Part shown: piece after piece, positions 6,682 through 14,148 of the stretch
How the letters are laid out: each line of letters opens with the position of its first letter
Position numbering within the stretch: the first letter of the stretch is position 1
Assembly: GCA_027943245.1 (NCBI GenBank)
Contig: JANDJZ010001768.1
Location: 1 to 15,216 of the forward strand
Direction of reading: 5' to 3'
Length of the DNA stretch: 15,216 nucleotides
From: Acanthamoeba sp. SK_2022b
Taxonomy: Eukaryota; Discosea; Longamoebia; Acanthamoebidae
Notes under the pieces: model-generated
Told to the model about the DNA's origin: nothing
The model's database searches: none
The model's input: the letters and a program-made list of their open reading frames with translations, nothing else
Made by a program: the position numbers and the translations under genes

Positions 6682-7479
6682 ATGAGCAGGTTCAAGTCCA
6701 AGATAGCCATCGTTACGGGGGCCGGATGCGTGGCAGCAGGCTGGGGCAACGGCAGGGCCATGGCCGTGCGCCTGGCGGAGGAAGGCGCGAAGGTGCTGGC
6801 GGTGGACCGTGACCAGGCGCGGCTTGACGAAACGCTGTCCCTGGCCGGCGAGGCGGCAGCGTCCATCACGACCTGCATCTGCGATGTCACCGACTCGTCC
6901 AGCGTCAAGGCCATGGTCCAGACCTGCCTGCAGGCCTGGGGCGTCCCGGACATCCTGATCAACAACGTGGGCGGCTCCGCAGCCGGCGGCCCCATTGAGC
7001 TGAGCGAGCAGGACTGGGACAGCCAGATCGACATCAACCTCAAGAGCGTCTTTCTGACCTGCAAGCATGTGCTCCCGCACATGGTCGAACGCGGCAGCGG
7101 CGCCATCGTCAACGTGGCGTCCACCTCGGGCCTGCGCTGGACCGGCAGCGCGCAGGTCGCCTATGCGGCCAGCAAGGCCGGCGTGATCCACCTGTCCCGC
7201 GTGGTGGCCGTGCAGCATGCGCCTGACGGCATTCGCGTGAACACGGTGGTGCCGGGCCAGTTGCACACCCCCATGGTGGAAGCGCGGCTGGCCAGGCAGC
7301 GCACAGGCGGCGATGTGGAGACGCTGCTGGCCTCGCGGGTCAGGCGCATCCCGCTGGGCTTCATGGGCGATGGCCGCGATACCGCCAGTGCCGCCCTGTA
7401 CCTGGCCAGCGACGAGGCCCGCTTCGTGACGGGAACCGAGCTTGTCGTGGACGGCGGCATGACCGCCCGCTGCGACTGA
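6682..7479 (+). CDS. Short-chain dehydrogenase/reductase (SDR), classical type
   Basis: 265 residues with GAGGAAA about 5 bases before the ATG. The cofactor loop is TGAG-x6-GNGRA (12-25), with a longer insertion than the usual TGxxxGxG. Asp42 after the second strand (VDRDQ) predicts NAD(H) preference. CDVTD follows at 67-71 and NNVGG at 94-98. The catalytic set is Asn119, Ser147 (NVASTSG), Tyr161 and Lys165 (YAASK). VVPG and FVTGTELVVDGG near the end are classical. It oxidises an alcohol or reduces a carbonyl; the substrate is not readable. It is divergent from lysR and probably under its control. The stop codon lies within a short 17-bp-period repeat (7470-7513). Confidence 0.93.
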   Translation: MSRFKSKIAIVTGAGCVAAGWGNGRAMAVRLAEEGAKVLAVDRDQARLDETLSLAGEAAASITTCICDVTDSSSVKAMVQTCLQAWGVPDILINNVGGSAAGGPIELSEQDWDSQIDINLKSVFLTCKHVLPHMVERGSGAIVNVASTSGLRWTGSAQVAYAASKAGVIHLSRVVAVQHAPDGIRVNTVVPGQLHTPMVEARLARQRTGGDVETLLASRVRRIPLGFMGDGRDTASAALYLASDEARFVTGTELVVDGGMTARCD

Positions 7480-7513
7480 AATTGCACTGCGACTGACCTG
7501 GCGCTGCGACCGA
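7470..7513 (+). repeat. Three 10-bp direct repeats at 17-bp spacing across the SDR stop codon
   Basis: CTGCGACTGA begins at 7470 and 7487, and CTGCGACCGA at 7504, exactly 17 bp apart each time. The seven bases between the cores differ. Copy 1 encodes the last residues and stop of the dehydrogenase. This looks like an old slippage duplication, or a set of protein sites between convergent genes. Confidence 0.6.
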
Positions 7514-7574
7514 CGGGCCGATCGCCGCGGCCAGCCGCCATGGACATCGCATGGGCCCTGGGGCGAAGGCCGTG

Positions 7575-9533
7575 CTATGTCCCGCGCCAATGGGCATGCC
7601 GCACGCCAAGCTGCAGTTGCTGGATGCGCCGGTGGATGGTGGAGCGGCTGACGCCGAGCTGGCGCGCCGCCTCGGAGACATTGCCCTGGCATTGCGCAAG
7701 CAGCTGTTCCAGCGCCTGTGCGGCGGGCTCGCCGGCATTGCCAGCCAAGGCGGTGCGCGCTGGTGCGCGGTGCAGCGCATCGTGCAGGTGGTCAGGCAGG
7801 TGGTCGGGCTCGATGGTGCCGTCGCCATCGTGGCCGCACAGGGCTGCGGCGTAGCGCAGCGCGTTGTGCAGCTCGCGCAGGTTGCCGGGCCAGGCGTGCG
7901 CGGCCAGCACGGCGCGGGCTGCGTCGCCCAGGTGCAGGTGGCTGCCCAGGGTGGCCAGCATCTGGTCGGCAATGGTCTGCAGGTCGCTGCGCTGGCGCAG
8001 CGCAGGCAGGCGAAGCTCGGCCGCGTTGAGGCGGTACAGCAGGTCTTCCCGGAAGCTGCCACGCCGCACCAGCTCGGCCAGCGGCTGGTGCGAGGCCGAG
8101 ATGAAGCGCACCGCCACCGCCCGTGGCGCGCGCGCGCCCAAGGGGGTGATTTCGGATTCGGACAGCACCCGCAGCAGCTTGGCCTGCAGGGCCAGGGGCA
8201 TGTCGCCAATCTCGTCAAGGAACAGCGTGCCCTCGTGTGCCGCAGCAATCAGCCCTTCGCGGCCCTTGCTGGCGCCGCCGGTCCAGGTGCCGGGCAGGTA
8301 GCCGAACAGCTCGCTCTCCAGCAGTGCCTCGGGAATGGCTGCGCAGTTGATGGCAATGAAGGCGCCGCTGCGGCCGCTGGATGCATGCAGCGCGCGGGCC
8401 AGGTATTCCTTGCCCGCGCCGGTCTCTCCCTGCACCAGCACGGGCAGCTCTTGCGGTGCGAGCCGCGCGGCCTTGCGCAGCAGCGTCTGCAGTGCGGCAT
8501 CACCCGTGTCCAGCGCCTGCAGCGCAGCAGGCAGCGGGGGCTGCGCCGGCCTTGCCTGCGCTTGCAGGCGGCGTGTCCGGCGCTGCGGCTCCATGGCATG
8601 GGCGAAGAGGATGCTGCCGTCGCGGGCGCGGATGATGCGCTCCTGCGCCGGGCGATTGCGGCGCAGCTCGGACAGGTGGCGCAGGTCCACGTCGAAGAAA
8701 CGCTCCAGCGGCTGGCCGATGAGGCTCTTGCGCTGGCGCCAGTCCAGTTGCGCGGCCGCTGCCAACAGCCGCGCGCCCGCGTGGGTCATGGCGCGGATGC
8801 GGCCACGTGCATCGACGCTGATGGAGGCGTCGGGATCGACGTCGAGGAAATCGGGCGACTGGGCCAGGCGCACCACCCAGTCCTGGCCGGACTGCGCCAT
8901 CAGGTTGGCCTGCTCCACCCGCCGCGCCGCGGCCATGACGAGGTTGAGCGCCAGGTTCTGGCTGGCCCGCTCGGCGGGCGAGCGCAGCAGCGACAGGTCC
9001 AGCACCGCCGCGAGTTCGCCGCGCATGTCGTAGATGGGCGCGGCCGTGCAGGACAGGCCGGTGTGGGTGAAGTCGAAATGGTCGCTCTGGTGCACCGTCA
9101 GCGCCTCGCCCGTCTCAAGGCAGGCACCCACGGCCGAGGTGCCCGAGTGGTCCTCGCGCCATTGCGCGCCCAGATACAGGCCCGCGCGGCGCAGGTCGCC
9201 CTTGTCGGCCTCATGCCCCAGAAAGTCCACGGCCACGCCATGCCGGTCCGCCAGCAGCAGCACGTAGTCCAGTCCCTTGAGCTGCTGGTACAGCCGCTCC
9301 AGCGCATGGCGGGCGATGTGGATCAGCGGCTCGGACTCCTCGCGGTGCGCGCGCAGCTGGCCTTCGGTGACGATGTGGGCTTCGCTGGTATGCGCCGGGT
9401 CGAGCCGGTGGGAGTCGATGCAGCGGCGCCAGCTGCGCAGCACGGCGCGGTCGCGCTCCTGCCCGCGGTGGGAGTAGCCCAGGCCGAAGGCTTCGATTTC
9501 CTGGATGTGCGAGGCGTAGGACTGCAGGGGCAT
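7575..9533 (-). CDS. AcoR-like sigma-54-dependent transcriptional activator (GAF-AAA+-Fis)
   Basis: 652 residues from ATG 9533; an upstream in-frame ATG at 9605 would add 24 residues of poor quality. The order is an N-terminal GAF-like sensor (about 70-190), a short PAS-like segment (about 230-310), the AAA+ domain and a Fis-type helix-turn-helix (about 617-640, NVSEAARQLGVSRSTIHRRI). The AAA+ domain has Walker A GETGAGKE (369-376), Walker B GTLFLDEIGDM, arginine finger FREDLLYRLN and sensor II WPGNLREL. The sigma-54-contact loop, normally GAFTGA, reads GTWTGG (415-420). AcoR relatives activate acetoin, diol or ketone catabolism with sigma-54 RNA polymerase. The gene is divergent from the monooxygenase and butanediol-type dehydrogenase, whose promoter region has twin palindromes, an IHF site and a sigma-54 promoter, so these are the likely targets. 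Confidence 0.92.
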   Translation of the reverse strand: MPLQSYASHIQEIEAFGLGYSHRGQERDRAVLRSWRRCIDSHRLDPAHTSEAHIVTEGQLRAHREESEPLIHIARHALERLYQQLKGLDYVLLLADRHGVAVDFLGHEADKGDLRRAGLYLGAQWREDHSGTSAVGACLETGEALTVHQSDHFDFTHTGLSCTAAPIYDMRGELAAVLDLSLLRSPAERASQNLALNLVMAAARRVEQANLMAQSGQDWVVRLAQSPDFLDVDPDASISVDARGRIRAMTHAGARLLAAAAQLDWRQRKSLIGQPLERFFDVDLRHLSELRRNRPAQERIIRARDGSILFAHAMEPQRRTRRLQAQARPAQPPLPAALQALDTGDAALQTLLRKAARLAPQELPVLVQGETGAGKEYLARALHASSGRSGAFIAINCAAIPEALLESELFGYLPGTWTGGASKGREGLIAAAHEGTLFLDEIGDMPLALQAKLLRVLSESEITPLGARAPRAVAVRFISASHQPLAELVRRGSFREDLLYRLNAAELRLPALRQRSDLQTIADQMLATLGSHLHLGDAARAVLAAHAWPGNLRELHNALRYAAALCGHDGDGTIEPDHLPDHLHDALHRAPARTALAGNAGEPAAQALEQLLAQCQGNVSEAARQLGVSRSTIHRRIQQLQLGVRHAHWRGT

Positions 9534-9644
9534 GGCGTGGAGTCGATGCGGGCTTTGAACGTGCCGCAGACGATTCTGTGCCCTGTGCGGCGCAGCGCCA
9601 ATCAAGACTTACCCACTGCCCCTGCTGCGCTGCAGCACGCCTGG

Positions 9645-9660
9645 TGCGACAGGTGTCGCA
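9645..9660. promoter_or_regulatory. Upstream activator site 1 (perfect palindrome)
   Basis: TGCGACAGGTGTCGCA has perfect 7-bp arms around GG. It lies about 150 bp upstream of the predicted transcription start, the usual place for a sigma-54 activator to bind. Its neighbour at 9665-9680 repeats it, with centres 20 bp apart. Binding by the adjacent AcoR-like protein is inference. Confidence 0.65.
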
Positions 9661-9664
9661 GGGC

Positions 9665-9680
9665 TGCCCCACCTGTCGCG
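9665..9680. promoter_or_regulatory. Upstream activator site 2 (degenerate palindrome)
   Basis: TGCCCCACCTGTCGCG matches the complement-strand reading of site 1 at 13 of 16 positions. The exact 20-bp centre spacing puts both sites on the same face of the helix, which suits cooperative binding by a Fis-type activator. Confidence 0.6.
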
Positions 9681-9738
9681 GGCGGCAACGCCGGGCAGCG
9701 GGGTGCAAGGCCCAGGGTTTGTACCGGAGGCGCGCAGG

Positions 9739-9751
9739 CAACCCCTTGATT
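9739..9751 (-). promoter_or_regulatory. IHF binding site (perfect consensus)
   Basis: On the minus strand AATCAAGGGGTTG fits WATCAANNNNTTR at every position. It lies between the activator palindromes and the sigma-54 promoter, where IHF bends the DNA so that the activator can touch the polymerase. Confidence 0.6.
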
Positions 9752-9781
9752 TGCCTGGCGCATCCTGCCGCCGGGCCTGCC

Positions 9782-9797
9782 TGGCATGGTGATTGCG
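9782..9797 (+). promoter_or_regulatory. Sigma-54 (RpoN) promoter of the monooxygenase operon
   Basis: TGGCATGGTGATTGCG carries the invariant GG at -24 and GC at -12 separated by exactly 10 bases, and fits TGGCAYR-N4-TTGCW in all but the last position. Transcription would begin near 9808, leaving a leader of about 45 bases before the ATG at 9854. Confidence 0.75.
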
Positions 9798-9853
9798 TAA
9801 GAGCGCCTGCCCGAAGAAAAACCAGCGGGCATGACCGCATCAAGGAGACAACC

Positions 9854-11656
9854 ATGACCGATACGACGCCCAACGCCCGCGCCAAGGCGATGCTTGACCA
9901 ACTCAACCATGCCCTGGGAGACCGCGACTTCGCGGCCGCCAGCCGCCTGTTCGCCGACGAATGCTACTGGCGCGACCTGGTGCTGCTGACCTGGAACATC
10001 AAGACCATGGAAGGGCGCAGCCAGATCGCCGACATGCTGGCTGCGCAGCTGGACGCCGCGGCGCCCGTGCGCTTTTCGCTGGACGAGCGCGAGACGGTGG
10101 AGGAGGCCGATGGCGTGGTGTCCGCCTGGATCGTGATCGACACGCGCCATGCGCGCGGCGGCGGCCATGTCCGTATCAGGGACGGGCGCATCTGGACGCT
10201 GCTGACGGCCGCCCAGGAGCTCAAGGGCCATGAGGAACCCATGGGCACGCGCCGCCCGATGGGGGCCGAGCACGGCATCCGGCGTGGCCGCCAGACCTGG
10301 CTGGAGCGCCGCCAGCAGGAGGCCCAGGAACTGGGCCGCGACAGGCAGCCTTTCGTGCTCGTCATCGGCGGCGGCCAGGGCGGCATTGCGCTGGGCGCGC
10401 GGCTGCGCCAGCTGGGGGTATCGCACATCGTCATCGACCGCCAGGCGCGCCCTGGCGACCAGTGGCGCAACCGCTATAAATCGCTGTGCCTGCACGACCC
10501 GGTCTGGTACGACCACCTGCCGTACATGCCTTTCCCGGACAACTGGCCCGTGTTCGCGCCCAAGGACAAGATCGGCGACTGGCTGGAGATGTACACCAAG
10601 GTGATGGAGGTCAACTACTGGCCGTCCACCAACTGCCTGAACGCCCGCTTCGATGAGGACCGGCAGGAATGGGAAGTCACCGTGGAGCGCAATGGCGAGA
10701 CGCAGGTGCTGCGCCCCAGGCATGTGGTGTTCGCCACCGGCATGTCGGGCAAGGCGAATGTGCCCAAGATCAAGGGCCAGGACATCTTCAAGGGCGAGCA
10801 GCAGCACTCGTCCCAGCACCATGGCCCGGACGCCTACGCGGGCAAGAAGGTGGTGGTGATCGGCGCCAACAATTCCGCCCACGACATCTGCGCGGCCCTG
10901 TGGGAGCACGGCGCCGATGTGACCATGGTGCAGCGCTCGTCCACGCACATCGTGCGCTCCGATTCGCTGATGGACATCGGCCTGGGCGACCTGTACTCGG
11001 AGCGCGCCGTGGCCAGCGGCGTGACGACCAGGAAGGCGGACCTGATCTTTGCCTCGCTGCCCTACCGCATCATGGCCGACTTCCAGGTGCCGGTGTACAA
11101 CCGCATCCGCGAGCGCGACGCTCAGTTCTACCGCCAGCTGGAGGCGACCGGCTTCATGCTGGACTTCGGGGATGACGACTCGGGCCTTTTCATGAAGTAC
11201 CTGCGCCGCGCCTCGGGCTACTACATCGACGTGGGGGCCTGCGATCTGGTGATCGACGGCAGCATCAAGCTGCAGGCGGGCAAGCAGATCAGCCACCTGT
11301 CGGAAAACGCGGTGGTGCTGGCCGATGGCACCGAGCTGCCGGCGGACCTGGTGGTCTACGCGACCGGCTATGGCTCCATGAACGGCTGGGTGGCCGACCT
11401 GATCAGCCAGGAGGTGGCGGACAAGGTAGGCAAGGTCTGGGGCCTGGGCTCGGACACCACCAAGGACCCGGGACCGTGGGAGGGCGAGCAGCGCAACATG
11501 TGGAAGCCCACGCAGCAAGAGGCGCTGTGGTTCCACGGCGGCAACCTGCACCAGTCGCGCCACTACTCGCTGTACCTGGCGCTGCAGCTCAAGGCGCGGC
11601 AGGAAGGCCTGCCGGTGCGTGTCTATGACCTGCAGCAAGTTCATCACCTGCGGTAA
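9854..11656 (+). CDS. NTF2-like/flavin-containing monooxygenase fusion (FAD, NAD(P)H)
   Basis: 600 residues; the ATG at 9854 has AAGGAGA 5 bases upstream. Residues about 10-125 look like an NTF2/SnoaL-like domain (LDQLNHALGDRDFAAASRLF, ending HVRIRDGRIW). A flavin monooxygenase body follows: FAD site VLVIGGGQGG (168-177), RPGDQWRNRY, the FMO-type segment FKGEQQHSSQH (312-322, fits FxGxxxH), a second dinucleotide site VVVIGANNSAHD (333-344) and YATGY (502-506). Such enzymes put one oxygen atom from O2 into a soft nucleophile or, Baeyer-Villiger style, next to a ketone. The protein is probably soluble and cytoplasmic. It is first in an operon with a butanediol-type dehydrogenase, under a sigma-54 promoter. 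The substrate is unknown; a ketone or hydroxyketone would fit the context. Confidence 0.9.
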   Translation: MTDTTPNARAKAMLDQLNHALGDRDFAAASRLFADECYWRDLVLLTWNIKTMEGRSQIADMLAAQLDAAAPVRFSLDERETVEEADGVVSAWIVIDTRHARGGGHVRIRDGRIWTLLTAAQELKGHEEPMGTRRPMGAEHGIRRGRQTWLERRQQEAQELGRDRQPFVLVIGGGQGGIALGARLRQLGVSHIVIDRQARPGDQWRNRYKSLCLHDPVWYDHLPYMPFPDNWPVFAPKDKIGDWLEMYTKVMEVNYWPSTNCLNARFDEDRQEWEVTVERNGETQVLRPRHVVFATGMSGKANVPKIKGQDIFKGEQQHSSQHHGPDAYAGKKVVVIGANNSAHDICAALWEHGADVTMVQRSSTHIVRSDSLMDIGLGDLYSERAVASGVTTRKADLIFASLPYRIMADFQVPVYNRIRERDAQFYRQLEATGFMLDFGDDDSGLFMKYLRRASGYYIDVGACDLVIDGSIKLQAGKQISHLSENAVVLADGTELPADLVVYATGYGSMNGWVADLISQEVADKVGKVWGLGSDTTKDPGPWEGEQRNMWKPTQQEALWFHGGNLHQSRHYSLYLALQLKARQEGLPVRVYDLQQVHHLR

Positions 11657-11674
11657 GGCCGAATAATCGCCATG

Positions 11675-11691
11675 GGGCGGCTGTGCCGCCC
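11675..11691 (+). other. Intercistronic hairpin between monooxygenase and dehydrogenase
   Basis: GGGCGGC and GCCGCCC form a perfect 7-bp stem with a TGT loop, 18 bp after the monooxygenase stop. No T-run follows, so it is more likely an mRNA-stability or attenuating stem than a full terminator. Confidence 0.5.
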
Positions 11692-11725
11692 GCCAACCCA
11701 GCCTTGCAAAACAGAAAGTTCAATC

Positions 11726-12793
11726 ATGAAAGCAGCACGTTTCCACGACCGGGGCGACATCCGCATCGAGGACATCCCCGAACCCGTGGTGGAGCCCGGC
11801 ACCGTGGGCATCGAAGTGGCCTGGTGCGGCATCTGCGGCACGGATCTGCATGAGTTCATGGAAGGGCCGATCTTCATCCCGCCCTGCGGCCACCCGCATC
11901 CCATCTCGGGCGAGTCCGCACCCATCACCATGGGGCATGAGTTCTCGGGCGTGGTGTACGCCGTGGGCGCAGGGGTGGACGATATCCAAGTCGGCCAGCA
12001 TGTGGTGGTGGAGCCCTACATCGTGGCCGACGATGTGCCCACGGGGGCGGGCGACAACTACCACCTGTCCAAGGACATGAACTTCATCGGCCTGGGCGGG
12101 CGCGGTGGCGGGCTGTCCGAGCGGATTGCCGTCAAGCGCCGCTGGGTGCATCCCATCTCCGATGCCATTCCACTGGACCAGGCCGCGCTGATCGAGCCGC
12201 TGTCCGTGGGCCACCATGCCTACACCCGCAGCGGAGCGAAGGCCGGCGATGTGGCACTGGTGGGCGGCGCCGGCCCCATCGGCCTGCTGCTGTCGGCCAT
12301 CCTCAAGGCCAAGGGCCTGACCGTCGTCATCACCGAGCTCAGTGCCAAGCGCAAGCAAAAGGCGCGTGAATCGGGCGTGGCCGATCACATCCTGGACCCC
12401 TCCGAGGTGGACGTGGTGGCCGAGGTGATGAAGCTCACCGGCGGCAAGGGCGTGGATGTGTCGTTCGAATGCACCAGCGTGAACAACGTGCTGGACACGC
12501 TGGTGGCCGCGACGAAGGCCACGGGCGTGGTGGTGATCGTGTCCATCTGGAGCCATCCGGCCACCATCAACGTGCACAGCGTGGTCATGAAGGAGCTGGA
12601 CGTGCGCGGCACCATCGCCTACTGCAACGACCACCAGGAAACCATCAAGCTGGTCGAGGAGGGCAAGATCAACCTCGAGCCCTTCATCACCCAGCGCATC
12701 CAGCTCGATGACCTGGTGGCCCAGGGCTTTGACACGCTGATCCACAACAACGAGTCGGCGGTGAAGATCATCGTGCAGCCACGGTTCAAATAG
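11726..12793 (+). CDS. 2,3-butanediol dehydrogenase-type zinc alcohol dehydrogenase
   Basis: 355 residues of the medium-chain dehydrogenase family. The start at 11726 (MKAARFHDRGDIRIEDIPEP) is chosen because it gives the family N-terminus; the ribosome site (AGAAAG) is weak, and an upstream in-frame ATG at 11672 lies before the intercistronic hairpin. Catalytic zinc ligands are Cys37 (CGICGTD), His71 and Glu72 (GHEFSG), with Glu157 in LIEPLS. The nucleotide loop is VGGAGPIG (179-186), and Glu204 after the second strand favours NAD. The four structural-zinc cysteines are absent (EPYIVADDVPTG region), as is usual for BdhA-like enzymes. It would interconvert a vicinal diol and hydroxyketone, for example butanediol and acetoin. 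It lies 69 bp after the monooxygenase, probably in the same sigma-54 operon. Confidence 0.92.
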   Translation: MKAARFHDRGDIRIEDIPEPVVEPGTVGIEVAWCGICGTDLHEFMEGPIFIPPCGHPHPISGESAPITMGHEFSGVVYAVGAGVDDIQVGQHVVVEPYIVADDVPTGAGDNYHLSKDMNFIGLGGRGGGLSERIAVKRRWVHPISDAIPLDQAALIEPLSVGHHAYTRSGAKAGDVALVGGAGPIGLLLSAILKAKGLTVVITELSAKRKQKARESGVADHILDPSEVDVVAEVMKLTGGKGVDVSFECTSVNNVLDTLVAATKATGVVVIVSIWSHPATINVHSVVMKELDVRGTIAYCNDHQETIKLVEEGKINLEPFITQRIQLDDLVAQGFDTLIHNNESAVKIIVQPRFK

Positions 12794-12832
12794 CCGCTGG
12801 GCACCGCGACTGCACGAACCTGCATCTTTCGT

Positions 12833-12845
12833 GCCGGTCGCCGGC
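12833..12845. other. Small hairpin after the dehydrogenase
   Basis: GCCGG-TCG-CCGGC is a perfect 5-bp stem 40 bp after the stop codon. It has no T-run. It may be the remnant of a terminator region next to the IS insertion. Confidence 0.3.
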
Positions 12846-12863
12846 GGAGCCGGGCGCAAAGGG

Positions 12864-12900
12864 TGTCGTGGTCAAGTCTTTTCGGACATTCCGATAGGGG
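12864..12900 (+). repeat. Left inverted repeat of the IS3-family element
   Basis: This 37-bp end pairs imperfectly with 14112-14148. The outer ten bases differ at one position and the inner nine are identical. Confidence 0.75.
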
Positions 12901-12908
12901 ATGTTCGT

Positions 12909-14104
<1,196 letters not shown>

Positions 14105-14111
14105 CTATGGG

Positions 14112-14148
14112 CCCCTATCGAGGTGTCCTATTTCATTGGACCATGACA
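14112..14148 (-). repeat. Right inverted repeat of the IS3-family element
   Basis: Read on the minus strand this begins TGTCATGGTC and ends CGATAGGGG, pairing with 12864-12900. It meets the presumed IS481 end at 14148/14149, which creates the palindrome GACATGTC. Confidence 0.75.

Larger units (their letters stand above)
9534..9853. promoter_or_regulatory. Divergent control region between the sigma-54 activator and the monooxygenase operon
   Basis: 320 bp without a gene. From left to right it holds a TGCTGC/GCAGCA stem (9623-9637), two activator-type palindromes (9645-9660, 9665-9680), an IHF consensus (9739-9751), a sigma-54 promoter (9782-9797) and an AAGGAGA ribosome site (9842-9848). Reading frames that cross it are open by chance and lack start signals. 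Confidence 0.75.

Noticed and set aside
9600..9612. A second IHF site on the plus strand (AATCAAGACTTAC)
   Set aside because: It fails the TTR part of the consensus; only 9739-9751 matches fully.
7551..9749. A 732-codon open frame on the plus strand
   Set aside because: It is antisense to the sigma-54 activator, with no recognisable domain and low-complexity composition.
9578..9853. N-terminal extension of the monooxygenase to 9578
   Set aside because: It would translate through the activator palindromes, IHF site and sigma-54 promoter. AAGGAGA before 9854 marks the true start.
9602..11647. A 681-codon open frame on the minus strand
   Set aside because: It is antisense to the flavin monooxygenase and would run through the promoter region; no domain is seen.
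11672..11725. N-terminal extension of the dehydrogenase to 11672
   Set aside because: The family N-terminus starts at MKAARFHD, and the extension covers the intercistronic hairpin.
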